In this document: piece after piece, positions 7,102 through 9,703 of the stretch
Position numbering within the stretch: the stretch's first letter is position 1
Layout of the letters: every line of letters begins with the position of its first letter
DNA from: Burkholderiales bacterium
Lineage (GTDB): Bacteria > Pseudomonadota > Gammaproteobacteria > Burkholderiales > Casimicrobiaceae
Assembly (NCBI GenBank): GCA_025935435.1
Contig: JAICVH010000057.1
Coordinates: 1 to 9,703 of the forward strand
Direction: 5' to 3'
DNA length: 9,703 nt
Notes under the pieces: generated by a model
Databases searched by the model: none
Told to the model about the DNA's origin: nothing
What the model saw: the letters and a program-made list of their open reading frames with translations, nothing else
Translations under genes and position numbers: made by a program

Positions 7102-7107
7102 CATAAT
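7102..7107 (+). promoter_or_regulatory. Possible tRNA-Pro promoter -10 box
   Basis: CATAAT lies nine nucleotides before the mature tRNA 5' end, in the 43-nt gap after csoR. The sequence that follows (GACGCGAT) is GC-rich, as in discriminators of stable RNA promoters. No recognisable -35 box is present at the right distance, so transcription could instead come partly from the copper operon. The call rests on position only. Confidence 0.35.
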
Positions 7108-7115
7108 GACGCGAT

Positions 7116-7194
<79 letters not shown>

Positions 7195-7235
7195 CGCGTC
7201 GATAGCGCCTCGTTCGACTGCTCGTCGATCGATCC

Positions 7236-8393
7236 ATGAATCCCCCGAAACAGCACACGCACGCCACGATTCGTGTGCGGGCAACGTCGAGATTCGTCTT
7301 GCTCGTCGCCACCGCCATGCTGCTCGGGGCATGCGCGTCCGTCGAGCCGCCACCGGCGTACCCACCGATCACGGCGGCGGAAGGACGTGCCCGCGTCGCG
7401 CGCCTGCTACCCGACGGCATCCCGGACCGCAGTGGCTGGGCGACCGACGTGTATGCAGCGATCGCGGCGCTCGACATCCCACCGACGCCACAGAACATCT
7501 GCGCGGTCGTCGCGGTGACGCAACAGGAATCGACGTTCCGCGTCGATCCATCGATTCCCGGCTTGCCCGCAATCGCCAAACGCGAGATCGAGCGTCGCCG
7601 TGAACGCGCAGGCATTCCGCGCCTGGTGCTCGATGCGGCGCTTGCGCTGCCGTCGTCGAGCGGCAAGAGCTATGGCGAGCGTCTCGACACGGTGAAGACC
7701 GAACTTCAGCTGAGCCGGCTCTACGAGGACTTCATCGACCGCGTCCCGCTTGGTCGCACTTTTTTCGCGGACCGCAATCCGGTCAAGACCGCCGGACCGA
7801 TGCAGGTCAGTATTGCGTTCGCCGAACGCTTTGCCGTCGTCAAACCGTATCCGTATCCGATCACCGGTTCGGTGCGTGACGAGGTGTTCACACGACGCGG
7901 CGGACTGTACTTCGGTGTCGCTCATCTGCTCGATTACCGCGCGCCTTACGATCGCTACCTGTTCCGCTTTGCGGACTTCAATGCCGGCCGGTACGCGAGC
8001 CGTAACGCAGCGTTCCAGCATGCGGTAAGCCAGCTGTCGGGTATTCCACTGACCCTCGATGGCGATCTTCTGCGCTATGACGGCACACGCCCTTCGCGCG
8101 AGCCAAGCAGCACCGAAACCGCCGTCCGTGTTCTTGCGCGGCGCCTGGGTGTCGGGCCGGACGAGATTCGTCGCGACCTCGAACGGGGCCAGGACGAGGA
8201 CTTCGAACGAACCGAGCTTTATCGCAACGTGTTCGCGCAGATCGACCAGGTCACGGGCAAACCTGCGCCGCGCGCGATGCTGCCGACGATTGTGCTGCAA
8301 AGCCCCAAGATCACTCGCACGCTGACGACGGATTGGTTCGCGCGTCGCGTCGACTCGCGCTACCAGGCGTGCCTGCAGCGGGGCGACGCATGA
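7236..8393 (+). CDS. DUF1615 outer-membrane lipoprotein, lytic-transglycosylase-like
   Basis: 385 residues, recognised as a DUF1615 family protein (from memory of the family). The N-terminus is a lipoprotein signal: basic residues to Arg19, a hydrophobic stretch FVLLVATAML, then lipobox LGAC with Cys33 as the lipidated residue. Ala at +2 predicts outer-membrane sorting. The family is annotated as of unknown function, but three ordered motifs resemble goose-lysozyme/Slt-type transglycosylases: QQESTF (Glu98 followed by Ser), AGPMQV (186-191, compare GLMQ) and FNAG (248-251, compare AYNAG). A peptidoglycan-cleaving role with Glu98 as catalytic acid is therefore plausible but inferred. The stop at 8391-8393 overlaps an ATG (ATGA) that opens a 14-codon mini-ORF. 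No Shine-Dalgarno is seen before ATG 7236, which lies 43 nt after the tRNA; that gap holds no obvious terminator or promoter. Confidence 0.85.
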   Translation: MNPPKQHTHATIRVRATSRFVLLVATAMLLGACASVEPPPAYPPITAAEGRARVARLLPDGIPDRSGWATDVYAAIAALDIPPTPQNICAVVAVTQQESTFRVDPSIPGLPAIAKREIERRRERAGIPRLVLDAALALPSSSGKSYGERLDTVKTELQLSRLYEDFIDRVPLGRTFFADRNPVKTAGPMQVSIAFAERFAVVKPYPYPITGSVRDEVFTRRGGLYFGVAHLLDYRAPYDRYLFRFADFNAGRYASRNAAFQHAVSQLSGIPLTLDGDLLRYDGTRPSREPSSTETAVRVLARRLGVGPDEIRRDLERGQDEDFERTELYRNVFAQIDQVTGKPAPRAMLPTIVLQSPKITRTLTTDWFARRVDSRYQACLQRGDA

Positions 8394-8439
8394 CTCAGGC
8401 GCCGCCGCCGATCGACCGTCGTTGCGCCGCCTAGCCGGC

Positions 8440-9243
8440 GTGAATCGCGCAATCGATCTGCGGCGCTATTTCGCTCGCATCGGGTGGACCGGCGAACAAT
8501 CTTCGACGTACGCAACGCTCGCGGGCATCCTGCATGCGCATACCGCCAGGATTCCGTTCGAGAATCTCGACGTGCTGCTCGCGCGACCGCCACGACTCGA
8601 TCTTGGGTCGCTCGAGGCGAAGCTCGTCGATGCGCGCCGAGGCGGGTACTGTTTCGAGCACGCGACGCTCTTCGCCGCCGTGCTTGGAGCGCTCGGTTTC
8701 GAACCCGTCGCGCATGCCGCCCGCGTCGTGCTGAACGCTTCGCGCGATGCCTCGCCACGGACGCACATGTTCCTGACCGTGGCGATCGAAGGTCGGACGT
8801 TCGTCGTTGATCCGGGTTTCGGACGCCTGGCGTCCCGCGTGCCGGTACCACTTGCGTCGGGTGGGCGCGGCGACGCAACCCACTGGATGACGCGCGACGG
8901 CGACTTCTGGATACTGCGCGCCAAGGAGGCCGGCAACGACGTCGACTGCTGGGTGTCGACGCTCGAGGCTGAAAGCAGCGTCGACTTCGAAGTCGCCAAT
9001 CATTACACGGCAACCCATTCGGCCTCACCCTTCGTGAACCGCTTGCTGTTGCGAGCAATCACCGGCGATGGTTACGTCACGGTGATGAACCGCGACGTGA
9101 CGCGTGTGCGTGGCGACGCCGCGCAGACGTCGCGTCTCGCCGACCGCGCGCACCTACGGGCGTTGCTGAACGCCGACTTCGGTTTCGACCTGCCCGACGT
9201 GGCTTCGTTGCGCGTTCCGTCGATCGACGGATGGGACGCATGA
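8440..9243 (+). CDS. nat: Arylamine N-acetyltransferase
   Basis: 267 residues from GTG 8440. It transfers an acetyl group from acetyl-CoA to arylamines, hydrazines and hydroxylamines in the cytoplasm; in bacteria the natural substrate is often unknown and some homologues act in polyketide or amide synthesis. The cysteine-protease-like triad is complete and spaced as in Salmonella NAT (69/107/122): Cys71 in RGGYCFEHA, His109 in RTHMF and Asp124 in VVDPGFG. RIPFENLDVL (37-46) is the conserved N-terminal family motif. The Asp motif is usually DVGFG; proline at 125 is a variation. GTG 8440 gives the compact N-terminus VNRAIDLRRYFARIGW; a TTG six codons upstream (8422) is the alternative. Neither has a clear Shine-Dalgarno. 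The gene lies 46 nt after the DUF1615 gene, and its end overlaps another mini-ORF start (ATGATG). Confidence 0.93.
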   Translation: MNRAIDLRRYFARIGWTGEQSSTYATLAGILHAHTARIPFENLDVLLARPPRLDLGSLEAKLVDARRGGYCFEHATLFAAVLGALGFEPVAHAARVVLNASRDASPRTHMFLTVAIEGRTFVVDPGFGRLASRVPVPLASGGRGDATHWMTRDGDFWILRAKEAGNDVDCWVSTLEAESSVDFEVANHYTATHSASPFVNRLLLRAITGDGYVTVMNRDVTRVRGDAAQTSRLADRAHLRALLNADFGFDLPDVASLRVPSIDGWDA

Positions 9244-9268
9244 TGCGCAGTGATTCGGAGCCGCCTCC

Positions 9269-9272
9269 AGGA
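9269..9272 (+). promoter_or_regulatory. Shine-Dalgarno that fixes the amidohydrolase GTG start
   Basis: AGGA stands five nucleotides before GTG 9278. This supports the GTG over any downstream start and is the reason for choosing it; the protein's conserved HxH motif begins only 11 codons later. Confidence 0.6.
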
Positions 9273-9277
9273 CGCGC

Positions 9278-9703
9278 GTGAACATCTTCTCCGAACCCAA
9301 GATCGATTGCCACTGTCACGTGCTCGACCCGACGCGGTTTCCGTATCGCGCCGATACACGCTACAGGCCGTCCGGCCAGGAGATCGCCACCGCCGAACAG
9401 ATGAAGCAGGTGTTCGCCGCTTACGGCATTCGCGGCGCCCTCGTTGTCGGTCCCAATTCAGGGTACGAGCAGGACAATCGCTGCCTGCTCGATGCGATCG
9501 GCGGCGCAGGCGGCCGCTTCAAGGGCATCGCCGTCGTTCCCCACGACATCGGCTCGAGCGCGCTCCAGCGGCTGAGAGCGCAAGGTATTGTCGGTGTCGC
9601 CTTCAACGCGACCTTTCACGGTACCGATTACTACGGCGACGCGTCCGGACTGCTCGCACGTCTGGCCGCACTCGATCTTTGCGTGTCGTTGCAGGTGCAG
9701 GGC
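9278..9703 (+). CDS. Amidohydrolase-2 family metal-dependent hydrolase, C-terminus cut by window edge
   Basis: 142 codons open to the window edge. The N-terminus (VNIFSEPKIDCHCHVLDP) carries the metal-binding HxH motif, His12 and His14, of the amidohydrolase TIM-barrel superfamily. Further parts are ALVVGPNSGYEQDNRCLLDA (about 58-77) and GIVGVAFNATFHG (about 105-117), typical second and third strands of the amidohydrolase-2 group (PF04909 type). This group includes 2-pyrone-4,6-dicarboxylate lactonase (LigI) and related lactonases and decarboxylases of aromatic breakdown; the resemblance to LigI-like proteins is general and the substrate cannot be named. The remaining metal and acid residues lie beyond the window. 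It starts 34 nt after the nat stop and probably shares its transcript, which might link it to aromatic or amine metabolism (inference). Confidence 0.85.
   Translation, partial: MNIFSEPKIDCHCHVLDPTRFPYRADTRYRPSGQEIATAEQMKQVFAAYGIRGALVVGPNSGYEQDNRCLLDAIGGAGGRFKGIAVVPHDIGSSALQRLRAQGIVGVAFNATFHGTDYYGDASGLLARLAALDLCVSLQVQG

Overview
The window is GC-rich, densely coded DNA. Its proteins and gene order (prfB-lysS, a secreted TPR protein, a DUF1615 lipoprotein) look like a betaproteobacterium of Burkholderiales type. This assignment rests on recalled protein similarity, not on a search. There are ten protein genes (two cut by the window edges) and one tRNA. No gap between genes exceeds about 110 bases, and I see no insertion sequence, integrase, CRISPR array or phage gene.

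Left part, minus strand (1-1468): nudC, a zinc-ribbon Nudix NAD(H)/NAD-capped-RNA pyrophosphatase, is followed by a periplasmic tetratricopeptide protein that runs off the left edge. A 108-bp divergent promoter region separates nudC from the plus-strand genes.

Translation block, plus strand (1577-4218): prfB (release factor 2) has its in-frame UGA and an intact +1 programmed frameshift site, so the gene must be read as two joined frames. It is followed closely by lysS (lysyl-tRNA synthetase).

Copper block, plus strand (4229-7072): this is a compact self-regulated copper-export operon. copA is a Cu(I) P1B-1 ATPase, copZ a small Cu(I) chaperone, and csoR a copper-sensing repressor that overlaps the copZ end by 14 nt. 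A 19-bp inverted repeat, TATACCCTACCCGGGTATA, fills the space between the -35 and -10 boxes upstream of copA and is the obvious CsoR operator. The promoter lies so close to the only plausible copA start codon that the mRNA should be leaderless or nearly so. The expected logic is that Cu(I) loads CsoR, CsoR leaves the operator, and CopA, CopZ and more CsoR are made.

Right part, plus strand (7116-9703): tRNA-Pro(UGG) with encoded CCA; then a DUF1615 outer-membrane lipoprotein whose motifs resemble a divergent lytic transglycosylase; then an arylamine N-acetyltransferase; then the first 142 codons of a metal-dependent amidohydrolase. The last three are closely packed and may be co-transcribed.

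The points most worth a second look are the operator/leaderless arrangement at copA, the transglycosylase-like motifs in the DUF1615 protein, and a pair of similar mini-ORFs bridging the last three genes. I found no clearly undescribed system; most of the window is recognisable chromosomal core plus a copper-resistance module.
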